Below are positions 34,001 to 44,377 of a stretch of 64,000 nucleotides of DNA, one piece after another (position 1 is the first letter of the stretch; each line of letters starts with the position of its first letter). The notes beneath the pieces were generated by a model. The model was not told where the DNA came from. It did no database searches and was given only the letters and a program-made list of their open reading frames with translations. Both the position numbers and the translations under genes were made by a program. The DNA comes from Balanoglossus misakiensis (lineage: Eukaryota; Hemichordata): the NCBI GenBank assembly GCA_040954595.2, contig CM082593.2, forward strand, positions 6,572,001 to 6,636,000. Direction: 5' to 3'.

Positions 34001-35344
34001 TTTAAGCGCCATGAAATAAAAACAGGACCAATCCAATATTCTCAATATTACGCCATATTGAATTTTGCCTTTTTCTCTATGATGAATCGTCGCATATTTT
34101 ATTTAAAAAATGGTAATTTAACCAAAACACCCACCCATCGCCCCGCAAAACAATATCTACTTTGGATCCGAGTCCAAGTGATCGGTGTTAAATACGAGAG
34201 GAAATTCTTCCGTTGCCATGGTAATGAATGATGAGGCTTCATGTCACGATACTAGAAGAGACAACATTTACGGCTGTACTGAAATACACGGCCATATGTC
34301 AGCCTGTAGACCCGTTTATTAATTTTGCGGTTAGTTGTTGAGTTCGTGTGTCTGTTTGCGAACACATTACGTTTCCTTTCCGGCGCCAAAAACAACATAA
34401 ACGATTTGAATGTGCGGTACATACCTGTGCCGCAATCTGGCGAGTTAATTTGCATAAGAGCGCTATAGCTGACACGCTGATCTGCAGTTATCTGTGTCTG
34501 CATTTCACTGAGATATTTTATTGACGCTTGTAAAATATTATGCGCGCTGTCATTTATTACAAAAAGCTTCGTGGCAGGTGTCTCTTAGTAATCATCAATA
34601 AAAGGATGAAATGTAACTTCTAGTTCACTGTGTCTATGATCCTGCGTTCCCTGAAGCGATTTTCTGTTTTATGGTGAAAGGTAAAAAATGGCCGTTTACC
34701 CGTAATTGCCGTTCAACTCTGAAAACACTACCACTGGTGCATCTAACTAAACACTCGTGTTGTTATGGTTCGATATAATACTGCGGCGCTGATTCTATGA
34801 ATTGTTGTCGAATTCATCACCTATGATAATCACAGGGAGATCCAAGCTGTCATCTCTCGTTTCATTGATTTTTTTTTCATTCACTTCCATCATCATCGTC
34901 TGCAAATCAGTGCTGATCGAGTTCACACCCGCTGTGGTGCCGGCGCGTGCGCGCGATGAGGACGTCACTGCTAATCGGAGATCGGGCATTTTGTCACGTT
35001 CGGGCGATTGCCGATCCGGCCTCCTGCACCCCCCCCCCCCTCCTCCATAGTGCACGACTGTGTTTTGACAGGATAAACGGGTAAACACGACTTTTCGTCG
35101 TCATCGTCCCGTAGCTCACCTTGAAAATACCCTAAATGGAAATCGGACATTGTAGACATTATTATAATCCCATGTAATAATCCGACCTTTCTATATTCAT
35201 TTATGTACGAAAGTTCATTGTTTTGGCAAGTTATTCTGTGTCTCAATTCTGACGTGCAGTGATGAGGGCGTGGTTCTAATGATAGTGCCTAAATTCTTAA
35301 TCCCTATAAAGTATTCTTTTTTCTCTTCTTTTTTTCAGGAGTGA
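31047..35344 (+). CDS. ATOH8: ATOH8/Net bHLH transcription factor, two coding exons
   Basis: Exon 1 is 31047-31757 (237 codons) and exon 2 codes only 35339-35344 (GAG TGA). The donor is AAG|GTAGGT; the acceptor follows TTCTTTTTTTCAG. The spliced protein is 238 residues ending RRRKE, matching the remembered KRKE end of vertebrate ATOH8. The bHLH spans about residues 147-203: basic region VVANARERNRVHTISAAFE, loop PSYSHNQKLSKLA, helix 2 ILRIACSYILAL. It is followed by the ATOH8/Net signature LADLDYSEG and AECVQECTLTLQAEGRSRRRK. The N-terminal half is low complexity: basic at 45-66, acidic at 77-90, and Ser-rich near 95-102 and 130-145. This nuclear factor acts in tissue differentiation, in flies in wing vein repression and in vertebrates in endothelium, muscle, kidney and nervous system. 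Reading on without splicing would add 30 unrelated residues and stop at 31850. Confidence 0.92.
33120..33133 (+). promoter_or_regulatory. X-box-like motif in the ATOH8 intron, copy 1
   Basis: GTTGCCATGGTAAT has one perfect RFX half-site and a second half-site with one mismatch. It is identical to the motif at 34212. Confidence 0.35.
34212..34225 (+). promoter_or_regulatory. X-box-like motif in the ATOH8 intron, copy 2
   Basis: The same 14-mer as at 33120, in otherwise different flanking sequence. Confidence 0.35.
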
Positions 35345-36030
35345 CTGCGTGGTTGTCACGTGATGCCTGTCTGAGGTTTGGCAACTGTTCTTCTTCTCGG
35401 GATTGGAAGCCACAGCTTCTATATGTTGCAATCGAATACTAGACATTTGACGTTCAGTGCCGAAAAGATGACATGGACGTGATCTTTGACCAAACAACCT
35501 GCACAAGGACCTGACGACGTCATCACTTTCTGTGTACTACCGGCACAACGGGAACATTTTTTTTCCGGTCTGAAGAAAGTTTAGGATATTAAGCTAGCTT
35601 GTAAACTGCTTGCGGAGCTATTTTAATTCAAACTAGTGAATGTGGCCACATTTAGAGAAACAAACTTGTTATATAAGGACATTTATACCTGATAAAAAAC
35701 AGAGTTTTGAAGTCAATTCTATCACCAGTCTTGTCACTGGACGGTGACAGCTGCCGATGGAATGTAGAAAAACGCGGTACCGCATAATCTAGACGCGTTG
35801 CACGTTTTTAAAATCAAACTTGGTACAAGCACAGTATACTAGGGGGCATCATATACACGTCATTTTGTTTCGCGATACGATCCAACATGACCTTACTAAA
35901 ATGTTTACATGCAGAGGAAGAAGATAAGTTAATTGGCTAGCGCATATAACACTTGGGTACTTAACTTATTTCCAGTATCACCTTAATTTAAAAGTCTTCG
36001 TGAATAAAGCAATTACATTGTAGTCCCTGC
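35345..36030 (+). other. Probable ATOH8 3' UTR
   Basis: Non-coding sequence after the Glu-stop of exon 2, reaching the AATAAA at 36003-36008. The 3' end is inferred from that signal. Confidence 0.5.
36003..36008 (+). other. Polyadenylation signal AATAAA of ATOH8
   Basis: First AATAAA after the ATOH8 stop codon, about 660 bases downstream. Confidence 0.5.
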
Positions 36031-37378
36031 ACACACTTGAGGTATTGATCAGTGTTTCATTGTGGATTAAGTGCACTGGGCATGATGGTTTGAGAATTAC
36101 CGGGCCCTAAACAAGCCCGTTTCTCAGCTTTATCTTCGTAAATGAAACCATAGACAGTTGGAACTACTTCACCACGCTTCCCACCCCTCTCCTGAATCTT
36201 TATTTGGAAGGATTATATCGCGGCGTACACAACCTTTGCAAGCCGAATTGAAGCGGCGATTATCAAGGCATGTCGCATTAATCTCTCCTGCAGGGTGCAA
36301 GGGATGAAATATGGCGCGCAATTCTATCACCCAACGTAGCCGGAGAATTTCTACTTACATGCCTCGCATACAAGCCGCGCGGAATCACTTCCTGCGGAGA
36401 GATATATGGTTGCTACAACACGTCCGCTCGGTGAGAGAATCAGAATATCATCTCTAGAGGGCGGACTTTGCAGTATCTTTTCAGGAAATTTAATATATTT
36501 CGCTAGATCCTCTGCTGACAACTGAGGGCGCTCGGCAAGATGCAACCACATGTACACAAAGGCCAGGGACGTACGTAATGTCAATATGACCTGCTTCCAG
36601 AATGGCTAATAGGTTGAGAGAGGTTATTTCCAGGCGGTGGGCCAGAGGTATCGGGGGGGGGGGGTCTTACAAATCCACGTCAGGGGGAGGGTCATATTTC
36701 ACAAGCTTATCCCAGAGAGGGGCTCATGTTTTAGACTACGCAGTGGAAATGTGTTATTAGTCCAGGCCAAAGCCTGGAGATCTGAACACTACACGTCAGT
36801 TGGTCAGATGTAGAGCAGAAGAACACAAATTCAAGGTAAAGATGTAGCCTACCGGTATACCTACGCCAGATGTACGATGTAATGGGGAAGAGACCATCCA
36901 TCCATGTGAGTCGACGACAATCGACAGACGGTGCCGGTTTTGCGACACACGCCCCCAACGTCGTGTTTGATTTTACTTTGTTTTCGAGCATTCATTAGAG
37001 CCCCAGTATTTCTCGTGTGCATCCATTTTTCATCATCGAAAAAAGCCCGTTTTTCCAGTACATCCATCATGGAATACTATATAAAGAAGATGTAAGAAAG
37101 GTTTGGGCAATTGTAGCGACATGCAAGCCGAAAATATCGCCCGTAACACTTGAAATGATGCGCGGGTTTGTTTACAACGGAAATGTTGTACATGTCGATC
37201 AGCAATCGTGCCACTTTGACATTTTGATGGTCAGACCATTTTCGGATTTGATCTGGTTCCATCGACTGATTTCTCCCATAAAGTTATCTTCCCAAAATTT
37301 CGCCGAATTAGTGCGCATTTCTTCGCTGAGTCGCTTGATTTGGGGCGACCAAACCTCTTCCGCATAGATTCACATTTG
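36031..37378. other. Intergenic, no gene recognised
   Basis: A 12-base G run lies at 36653-36664. Minus-strand sequence from about 37370 downward has an open, protein-like frame of about 55 residues next to the promoter-like cluster at 37379-37452. I do not recognise it and cannot find splice partners. Confidence 0.35.
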
Positions 37379-37452
37379 AGTGCGCATGCGCACTAGTCAC
37401 GTGTGTCAACATTAGCCTGACTCACGTGACTTTCTGTCCGGACAGAAAGTCA
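37379..37452. promoter_or_regulatory. Promoter-like cluster: NRF1-type palindrome, two CACGTG boxes and a 26-bp perfect palindrome
   Basis: AGTGCGCATGCGCACT (37379-37394) is a 16-bp perfect palindrome containing the NRF1 core. CACGTG occurs near 37398-37403 and at 37423-37428. A 26-bp perfect palindrome, left half TGACTTTCTGTCC, covers 37427-37452. A CGGAAG (ETS-type) on the minus strand lies near 37360. This looks like a housekeeping, possibly bidirectional, promoter, but no flanking gene is recognised. Confidence 0.45.
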
Positions 37453-37670
37453 TTCTTCACTCGTTATATTGTAAATTGTATGAGTTTATCAGCAGAGCTG
37501 GGGATGATGACTGTTCGATTCAGTATCAATTATCATCTACTTTTAGAAATTATAGATGCCGTTTCAAACAAAATTTTGCCCCTACGAGAAATACTGTGGC
37601 TTTAACATTACTGTGAGATTTCAGTTTTCATGGAAACGACATGCCTCGCAAGGATGGCCGTGGATTTTGG

Positions 37671-37740
37671 GTAACTTTTTCACGTTTGGAAACAACTACT
37701 TTCCACCAAGCCCCAGGTGTGATGTACTATTATAAAGTTT
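37671..37740 (+). repeat. Diverged direct copy of part of the GPCR-flanking repeat
   Basis: GTAACTTTTT ... CTTTCCACCAAGCCCCAGGT here parallels GTAACTTTTT ... CTTTCCACTAAGCCCCAGGT at 38234-38278 in the left inverted-repeat arm, with the middle diverged. Confidence 0.6.
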
Positions 37741-38187
37741 TCCACTCTCGTTTTTCCCAAACCTATGTTTATACATTTTCGTTTCTTCTTCTTTTCTCAT
37801 GTGAAATATCTTTCTTCCCTTTGGATCGGGAATAAAGCATTACTATTATTTATTATAAAGTTTTAAATAAATTATCAATTTACCAACTTTGATTGTTAAT
37901 GTACGTCATATGTGTCTCTGTATCCGAGAGCACTTTCGAATATGTGAAAATACGTTGCAAATTCATGAGATTGATATCCATCATAAAGAGCCGACCATTT
38001 TAAAGCAGTACGCACCTCGCGGATACATACATTCCACATCCAAACTTGGCGCGATAACCCTCGAGGATTTGTTCTTGATTCTAAGCGACAGTAATCTGAA
38101 GTTGCCTTGAGTGAAATATGACACAATGATTTCAGAGCTGCGTACGTGCATTGTGTGAAATTATTAATACGTTTTCTACTTCATTAT

Positions 38188-38745
38188 ACTATGATGATTC
38201 AGTTCCTGGTAAATGAAGAGATAGCGGCCTCAGGTAACTTTTTCTCGTTAAGAAGCGTCTTTCCACTAAGCCCCAGGTAGGTATCCTCGCACATTAAATT
38301 TACAAAGTTTATTAGATGTGTGATTTTTTCATTTCATTATTAACGAAAAACTCTCAAATGCGATTAGAGTGGCTCACACGTTTTATTCTTCAGTTTTCTT
38401 GTCAACGATAGCCGCGAGTTAATTTTCCTCGTTAAGAAGCGACAACTGGTTTCCATCGGCCTGAAGGCTGGGGATAAGCCGTTATCTTTCATTAATGGAT
38501 AGCCTATCTACTAAGACAGGAAGATACTGCTTTTGATATAGTGCCGGCTTTTACTGTTACTTTACTACGGGAGAAATAAGCGTGTAGTGTTGAAGGTGAA
38601 GGTATTGAATTCTGTCATAATATACAACAGAAAGATGAGGTTGGCAATATGTGTTTTTTGTTTTATTTCGAATGAAATGCACGTTACCCTCTGCAGACAT
38701 AAAGCGGCTACAACATATCATTGCAATGCCACTGGTATTTAGCGA
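38188..38745 (+). repeat. Left arm of a long inverted repeat flanking the GPCR cluster
   Basis: This matches the reverse complement of 45855-46476 in colinear blocks with substitutions and small indels. Shared blocks include GGCCTCAGGTAACTTTTT, TCGTTAAGAAGCG (twice per arm), TCCATCGGCCTGAAGG, TTTTGATATAGTGCCGGCTT and ATTGCAATGCCACTGGTATT. No coding sequence is visible in the arm. Confidence 0.85.
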
Positions 38746-39008
38746 GTGTCCCAGGGTATATATGCGGTATACATGTACAAAAGTTACATCGTTGTCCGTA
38801 TGCTACACTTGAAAGCTATTCTAAAGCAAGCAAAATGTATATCTCAATTTAGCACAATTTATATCAAATTGCTAATATCTCACCTATACTTGACAATGAT
38901 TAAGGAAAACTTGGTTCTCTTACATGTACAAACGATATGCTGGAGGCTAAAGAAGCGACAGTGACATATTGATATTGTTGTATATTTCATGTATTGTAAC
39001 TCGAAGGA

Positions 39009-39016
39009 TATATAGG
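39009..39016 (+). promoter_or_regulatory. TATA box of GPCR copy 1
   Basis: TATATAGG, 97 bases before the ATG and aligned with the TATA boxes of the other two copies. Confidence 0.5.
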
Positions 39017-39105
39017 AGCAAAGAACACAAATCACAACTGCATATCATACTCTCACAAGAAGGACTGTCGTCTACCAGCGAACGATAATCTCAGATATAT
39101 CAACC

Positions 39106-40113
39106 ATGAACGGAACCACGGCTGAATACCAAATCGAAGTCCGTCTCCCGCAAGCTTGGTCAACGCTTGTGACAGGAATTGTAGAAGTACTCTTTTCAAT
39201 AGTGACACTTTTTGGCAACTTGCTTTTCATATGTGCCGTCCTGATGAAGAAGAAATTGCGGACCTTGGCGAATGCGTTTCTGGTCAACCTCAGCCTATCA
39301 GACATCTTCGCCGTCGTGTTCGTTTCCTCATTCGCCATCGATGCCTACTTTCACCGCAAGTGGCATTTTGGACACTCGCTGTGCATCGCTCATAACATTT
39401 TCCACCCAGCGTCACTCAGTCTATCACTGTACCTGACGGCTTTCATCTCGATCAATCGCTACATCTACGTGGTCCACAACAAAATCTACCGCCGGATAAC
39501 CAACAAGTTCACGGTCACCGCAGCCATGTTACTAGCCTGGGCTTTCCCCTTCAGTATCTTCACTTACACTTTTCTGAAAGATTCAAATTCCAAGTACTTT
39601 CCAACAGCGCTGCGTTGCCGTGCCAACTCTACTCCTAGTGAAATTTCTGTGACAATGTACGTACCCAGCATTACGACCGTAATCTTTTATACCTTGATTT
39701 TCATCTATGTGCGCAAGAGCCGTCAGCGTATCAATTCCCACCATGCCGCAAACGTTGGAACGGACCACGGACCGAGCCCGAAAGAAGTGCGAATGCTGAA
39801 GGTTCTCGTGGTCGTGTTCTTACTCGTTTTCATGGGATATCTGCCGTAATCTATCGTCGTGAATGTGTACACCGTGCTGGGCGTACAGCCACCACCTGAA
39901 CCGTTCATCCTAATGTATCCGTGCATACACATCGCCGGTGCTTTAAACCCCATTCTTTACGGAGCATGCAACAAGAATTTCAGCGCAGCGTACAGAGAGA
40001 TCTTGACGGGAAAGGTGTTCTTCAGATCAACATCCGACGTTCCGTCTAATGAAGTGGTCGTAGTATCATCTTCTGATGGCAGAGGTGGCCAAACATTATC
40101 TACATCTGCATGA
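39106..40113 (+). pseudogene. Class A orphan GPCR, copy 1, interrupted by one in-frame TAA
   Basis: This is a rhodopsin-family receptor frame without introns. TM1 GNLLFICA, TM2 NLSLSDIF, TM3 ending INRYIYV (NRY in place of DRY), a tryptophan in TM4, Pro in TM5, GYLP in TM6 and NPILY in TM7 are all present. The NRY motif and the NPILYGACNKNF helix 8 entry suggest the melatonin receptor/Moody-Tre1/GPR84-like side of class A. The only lesion I see is a TAA at 39847-39849, where copies 2 and 3 have a tyrosine codon after GYLP. The frame then continues intact to TGA at 40113 (335 codons if the stop is counted as one residue). Loss of TM7 should abolish function. Because the rest is intact, the break is recent, a segregating allele, or an assembly error. 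Confidence 0.8.
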
Positions 40114-40945
40114 AAACGCACCTTTGCAGAAATCCTGGCTCATTATTGAAGTGACAATATAAGATTGGATCTTATCGTATCTGATGAAGAGAAACGTGCA
40201 CGAAAAGCTGATTTCCGCGTATTGAAAGTTCCCGCGAGACTTGTTTAATGACAAAACCGATGCTTGGTTGGTTGGTTGTTTTTTGGGGGGATGGGTGCTC
40301 TCGCGTATTTCGCGGAAATGAATTGCATACTTGCGTTAAGTGGTCTCATCGCTATCCGTTTGCTACAATTGAAAGATAATCCGCCATTCACAATTTAGAT
40401 CAAATTGCTTTTATCGAGCCAACCTGAAAATGAGAGTTCGGTTCTCTTACAAATATAGCCTGGGGGCAAAGGCCTTTGTCGTTAAGAAGCGACAGTGCCT
40501 TTCATTCACCTCGAGCTCAAGAATGATTAGGTCAATTATCCTCTTTGCAATGGATGTTTCGTAGAAGAGAATGCTAAGAAAATGGCGATTATAATGTCAC
40601 TTAAGCTATTATACATGTACGGCCTTACTACAATAGATTCCAACCTATGTCAATTTACAAGCGATCCTTGTAAATTTACGTCACTAAGTTCAGAAATGAT
40701 GTAGTCACCAGCATAAATGTTCAACTTTCAAATATTCGATTTCATTGAAATGTAGTAAAGTAATATTTCTTGATTACCCAATTTATTGATTTCCCAATTT
40801 CATACGGAGAAAATTGGCACTCCTATTTCGTGTAATGCACCTTTTATATGGCCAAATGCAATACAAATGAGTTTGCCATGGCCTATGGCACATATTGAAT
40901 ATGTAAAATATCCATTGCATATTTCATGCGTTGAAACACGATCAG
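40114..40945. other. Spacer between GPCR copies 1 and 2
   Basis: It contains the unit-2 5' flank (about 40370-40555), then about 350 bases not present in the other units. The extra sequence includes a perfect 10-bp hairpin AATTTACAAG/CTTGTAAATT at 40652-40676. Confidence 0.6.
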
Positions 40946-40952
40946 TATAAAG
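40946..40952 (+). promoter_or_regulatory. TATA box of GPCR copy 2
   Basis: TATAAAG, 101 bases before the conserved ATG. Confidence 0.5.
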
Positions 40953-41046
40953 AGAAAAGAGCACAAATCAGAACTTCATGTCATACTCTCACAAGAAAAA
41001 TCTGACGTCTACTAGCGAACGAACGATAATCTCAGATAGATCAACC

Positions 41047-42066
41047 ATGAACGGAACCACAGCCGGGCACCAAATTGAACTCCGTCTCCCGCAAACTTGG
41101 GCACCGTACTTCACTGGAACTGTAGAAGTACTCTTTTCCATCGTGACGCTGTTAGGCAACTTGCTTTTCATATGTGCCGTCCTGATGAAGAAGAAATTGC
41201 GGACCTTGGCGAATGCGTTTCTGGTCAACCTCAGCCTATCAGACATCTTCGCCGTGGTTTTCGTGTCATCGTTCTCCATCGATTCCTACTTCAATCGCAA
41301 CTGGCATCTTGGACGCCTGCTGTGCGTGGCTCACAACATCTTCCACCCAGCGTCACTCAGTTTATCACTGTACTTGACGGCTTTCATCGCGATCAATCGC
41401 TACATCTACGTGGTCCACAACAAAATCTACCACCGGATAACCAACAAATTCACGGTCACCGCAGCCATGATACTAGCCTGGGCTTTTCCTTTTAGTATGT
41501 GCAGTTTCGTTATGTGGAAAGGGGCGACGTATGACCCAGCAGCGTTCCGTTGCCGTGCCTTTTTTCCCGCCATTTATATCGCCATGACAGTTTACCTGCC
41601 CAGCATCACAACCGTCATCTTTTATGTCTTGATTTTCATCTTTGTGCGCAAGAGCCGTCAGCGTGTCCATTCCCACCATGCCACAAACGTTGGAACAGTT
41701 CACGGACCAAGCCCACAAGAAGTCCGAATGCTGAAGGTTCTCGCGGTTGTTTTCTTTCTGGTTGTCATGGGATATCTGCCGTACGCTGTCATCATTAATG
41801 TGTACTCCGTACTGGGTCTTCAACCACCACCAGAACCGTTCATCTTAATCTATCCGTGCATACACATCGCCGGGGTTCTAAACCCCATTCTTTACGGAGC
41901 GTGCAACAAGAATTTCAGCGCAGCGTACAGAGAAATCCTCACGGGAAAGGTGTTCTTCAAGGCAACATCCGACTCTCCGTCTAATGAAGTGGCGATACAA
42001 TCGCTTAATCATACGGTATCATCTACCGATGGCAGATGTGGTCAAACATTATCTTCATCTGCATGA
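41047..42066 (+). CDS. Class A (rhodopsin-like) orphan GPCR, copy 2, intronless
   Basis: A predicted seven-transmembrane plasma membrane receptor of 339 residues, ligand unknown. I start at MNGTT because this start and its leader are conserved in all three copies. An in-frame ATG 23 codons upstream (40978) exists only here. Landmarks: N-glycosylation site at N2, N38 (TM1 GN), D66 (TM2), C93 (start of TM3), N117-R118-Y119, W145 (TM4), C169 in ECL2 for the usual disulphide, P185 (TM5), G242-Y-L-P245 in TM6 where most family members have CWxP, and N279-P-I-L-Y283 with helix 8 NKNFSAAYREI. The tail is Ser/Thr-rich. The set resembles the melatonin receptor/Moody-Tre1/GPR84-like group, but I cannot place it further. 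A TATA box precedes it and an AATAAA lies at 42881. Confidence 0.88.
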   Translation: MNGTTAGHQIELRLPQTWAPYFTGTVEVLFSIVTLLGNLLFICAVLMKKKLRTLANAFLVNLSLSDIFAVVFVSSFSIDSYFNRNWHLGRLLCVAHNIFHPASLSLSLYLTAFIAINRYIYVVHNKIYHRITNKFTVTAAMILAWAFPFSMCSFVMWKGATYDPAAFRCRAFFPAIYIAMTVYLPSITTVIFYVLIFIFVRKSRQRVHSHHATNVGTVHGPSPQEVRMLKVLAVVFFLVVMGYLPYAVIINVYSVLGLQPPPEPFILIYPCIHIAGVLNPILYGACNKNFSAAYREILTGKVFFKATSDSPSNEVAIQSLNHTVSSTDGRCGQTLSSSA

Positions 42067-42890
42067 AGAAATATACATGATCTGTGTATGGGAAACATGG
42101 AAGAATCGCGATTATTGTACCTTGAGGACCCGAGCCTAAAATCATGACAGAAAGCCTGTCTCCTTGAATGAGCAAGTGGCTGTTAAAGCATAGATTGTCT
42201 AAGATTGTCTAACAGTTATAAGTAGATCTTAGCTGCATGGCCTGATTATTCCGTCACTAGAAATGTAAACAAATGTAATTGTTCTAATTTAACCCACGAT
42301 TCCAGTACACCGATTCTAATATAAATTAACTTTAAGAACCTATACTAATTTATGAAGACTTAAGTGGTACGTGAACCTTTTGATTGTGAAAATAATTGTG
42401 GTTATTCCTGTATGTTAATTTGTGCTTTTGTGTGTTTTAGACAACGAACGTTTCTTTGTTCTTTAAACATAAGAACCTCATTTTGTTTGCATTTTTGCCT
42501 TGTGCATATCAATAATTGGTCACCACGGCCGCAGTCCGGAGACGAATAGATGGATTTGGTTCCGTCTGTCTTTACTGTCATCCGTCCGTCCAGAGCTTTT
42601 ACCCATACATGTCTGGGGTTTTTCATTCGTTATCCTTCGTCCATTTCATATCATTAATGACTTGCGTCATCCTCTTCATTTCAAATTTCAGACGCTCCCT
42701 CTGGGAGGTATTATATTGTCCTTCCCAGAGGGTAAGATCACTGTGAGGAAATCATTGAATCTATAGCTGTATCAGTTTTAAACTCTTTGTAAATCTTCAC
42801 TGTATTGTTGACTGGCATTGGTTTAAATGTGACGTATGTGGAATTAGCCTTAAGATAAATTTATGTATTTATGAACAGACAATAAAGTTT
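42067..42890 (+). other. Probable 3' UTR of GPCR copy 2
   Basis: It extends from the stop to the AATAAA at 42881. The first 120 bases are shared with copy 3. A 10-bp perfect hairpin, CCCTCTGGGA at 42697-42706 with TCCCAGAGGG at 42723-42732, would lie in the transcript. Confidence 0.4.
42881..42886 (+). other. Polyadenylation signal AATAAA, GPCR copy 2
   Basis: AATAAAGTTTTTGAATGTG, the first canonical hexamer after the copy 2 stop. Confidence 0.45.
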
Positions 42891-42899
42891 TTGAATGTG

Positions 42900-43910
42900 A
42901 TTTCCCTCTATCTATCATCGCCTGAGCAGTGTATGTCAACGAATAGGGTCGGATATGCCCCAATCGCCTGTCACATGAACAGGACTACCACCGTGAAAAC
43001 AATTCAAATATGCTGGAAATTTCAAATGGTAGTTATATGCTTTTATCACATACATGGCATATATTTTTAGTTGACATTTGGATAATCCCCACGAAAGAAA
43101 TATGGGCCTACAGGCCTAGTACAGTCTTGACCCAGTGCATGAGTCTCGCATATATGCAAGCTTATGTATACATGACTATATGTATTATTGCATATGTTCT
43201 GCCGATTACCTTATTGCAGGCAAAATAGAAGTGGTATTTTTCACAGGTGATATGTAAATGAGATAAAATAGTCCCTAGCTGTTGAAAACGTGTAAAAATA
43301 GCCAGATCGAGTCGTTGCCACACGTATCATTTGCTTTCTCCTGCCAATTTCATTACTAAACTAAACGATGCAAATTAGGCACTCAGCCTTTACGTTGTTT
43401 TTAGGGGAGAAAGGTGTTTACACGGCACTTTATGCAAATGAGTTAACAACTGGGACTACATTCTGTTTGTAAACATTGAACACCAAGAACACTAGCGCTA
43501 AGCAGTATGATTGTGTGAACATTTTGGCAAGTAATTTTATTATCCTACCCAACTATCGCCAGAAGTGAAAATGTTTAGTTGTCAGTATGCTTGGGAATCT
43601 CAAAATTTACGAAGATCTCACGCTATCGCCATGGCGCGCCAATGTTTTCGAATTTTATTCACGCGATCTCGTGACCTGAGCTAAACCACAGATGAAATGA
43701 CCCGACATGACCCTACTTTGCATAACAAAGGTTGCGTCAATGTGTCCAATGAACGGCCGTCTCTGGACTGCATCGCCTTGTGGCGCATCACTGTACTGTA
43801 AATCAATACGCCGCGAGTGAAACTTCCATTTTCGTCAAATCTGAGAAAACATATGCAATAATAACAGAACTCCATGACCTCTGCTCGCGGTCTTCATGTG
43901 CCGTACAGAG
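42900..43910. other. Spacer between GPCR copies 2 and 3, no gene recognised
   Basis: AT-rich sequence with no supported coding region. 43780-43910 may be the left part of the element whose hairpin lies at 43914-44014. Confidence 0.5.
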
Positions 43911-43913
43911 GGA

Positions 43914-44014
43914 TTTTTTTTCACTCGTGATGCGGTGTATCCTGCTGCATTTCCACGCACTGAGCGCGTGAATATACGGAAGCAAGATACACCGCATCAC
44001 TCACGAAAAAAAAA
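43914..44014. mobile_element. MITE-like hairpin with terminal inverted repeats
   Basis: Poly-T then a left arm with GTGATGCGGTGTATCCTGCT (43927-43946) pairs with AGCAAGATACACCGCATCAC (43981-44000) followed by poly-A. There is one mismatch in 20 and a nested CACGC/GCGTG in the loop. Non-autonomous element identity is inferred from structure only. Confidence 0.45.
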
Positions 44015-44281
44015 CTTTCGTGCTAAACTTGAAAAACAATCCAAGCATGCACAATATATCTCAATTTTGCATAATTTAGATCAAATTACTTATATCTCGC
44101 GCCTACCAGACAATTTTTAATGAGAGTTCGTTTCTCTTAGAAATATGCTGAAGGTAAATGCCTTTGTCGTTAAGAACCGACAGTGACTCTCACCCCGAGC
44201 TCAATCATGATGGGGTACAATATTCTCTTTCGCATATTGATATTGTTGCATATTTCATGTATTGCAACTCATTACGAAAGA

Positions 44282-44289
44282 TATAAAAG
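44282..44289 (+). promoter_or_regulatory. TATA box of GPCR copy 3
   Basis: TATAAAAG, 96 bases before the conserved ATG. Confidence 0.55.
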
Positions 44290-44377
44290 ACAGGGAACAC
44301 TAATCACAACTCCGTATCATACTCTCACAAGAAAAACTGTCGTCTGCGATCGCACGATAATCACAGATATATCAACG

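Larger units (their letters stand above)
31758..35338 (+). other. ATOH8 intron 1
   Basis: A 3.6 kb GT/AG intron in phase 0. It holds two identical GTTGCCATGGTAAT motifs (33120-33133 and 34212-34225) resembling RFX X-boxes, and a 12-base C run at 35029-35040. No other coding sequence is convincing. Confidence 0.8.

Noticed and set aside
36351-36584. 77-codon minus-strand frame with protein-like composition
   Set aside because: It starts at TTG, has no recognised domain, and I found no splice partners. Kept only as unexplained sequence.
39847-39849. Recoding of the in-frame stop in GPCR copy 1
   Set aside because: The codon is TAA, which is not used for selenocysteine. The paralogues have a plain Tyr codon there, so a nonsense mutation is simpler.
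40978-41046. Upstream ATG giving a longer GPCR copy 2
   Set aside because: The ATG is absent at the matching place in copies 1 and 3, while MNGTT and its leader are conserved in all three.
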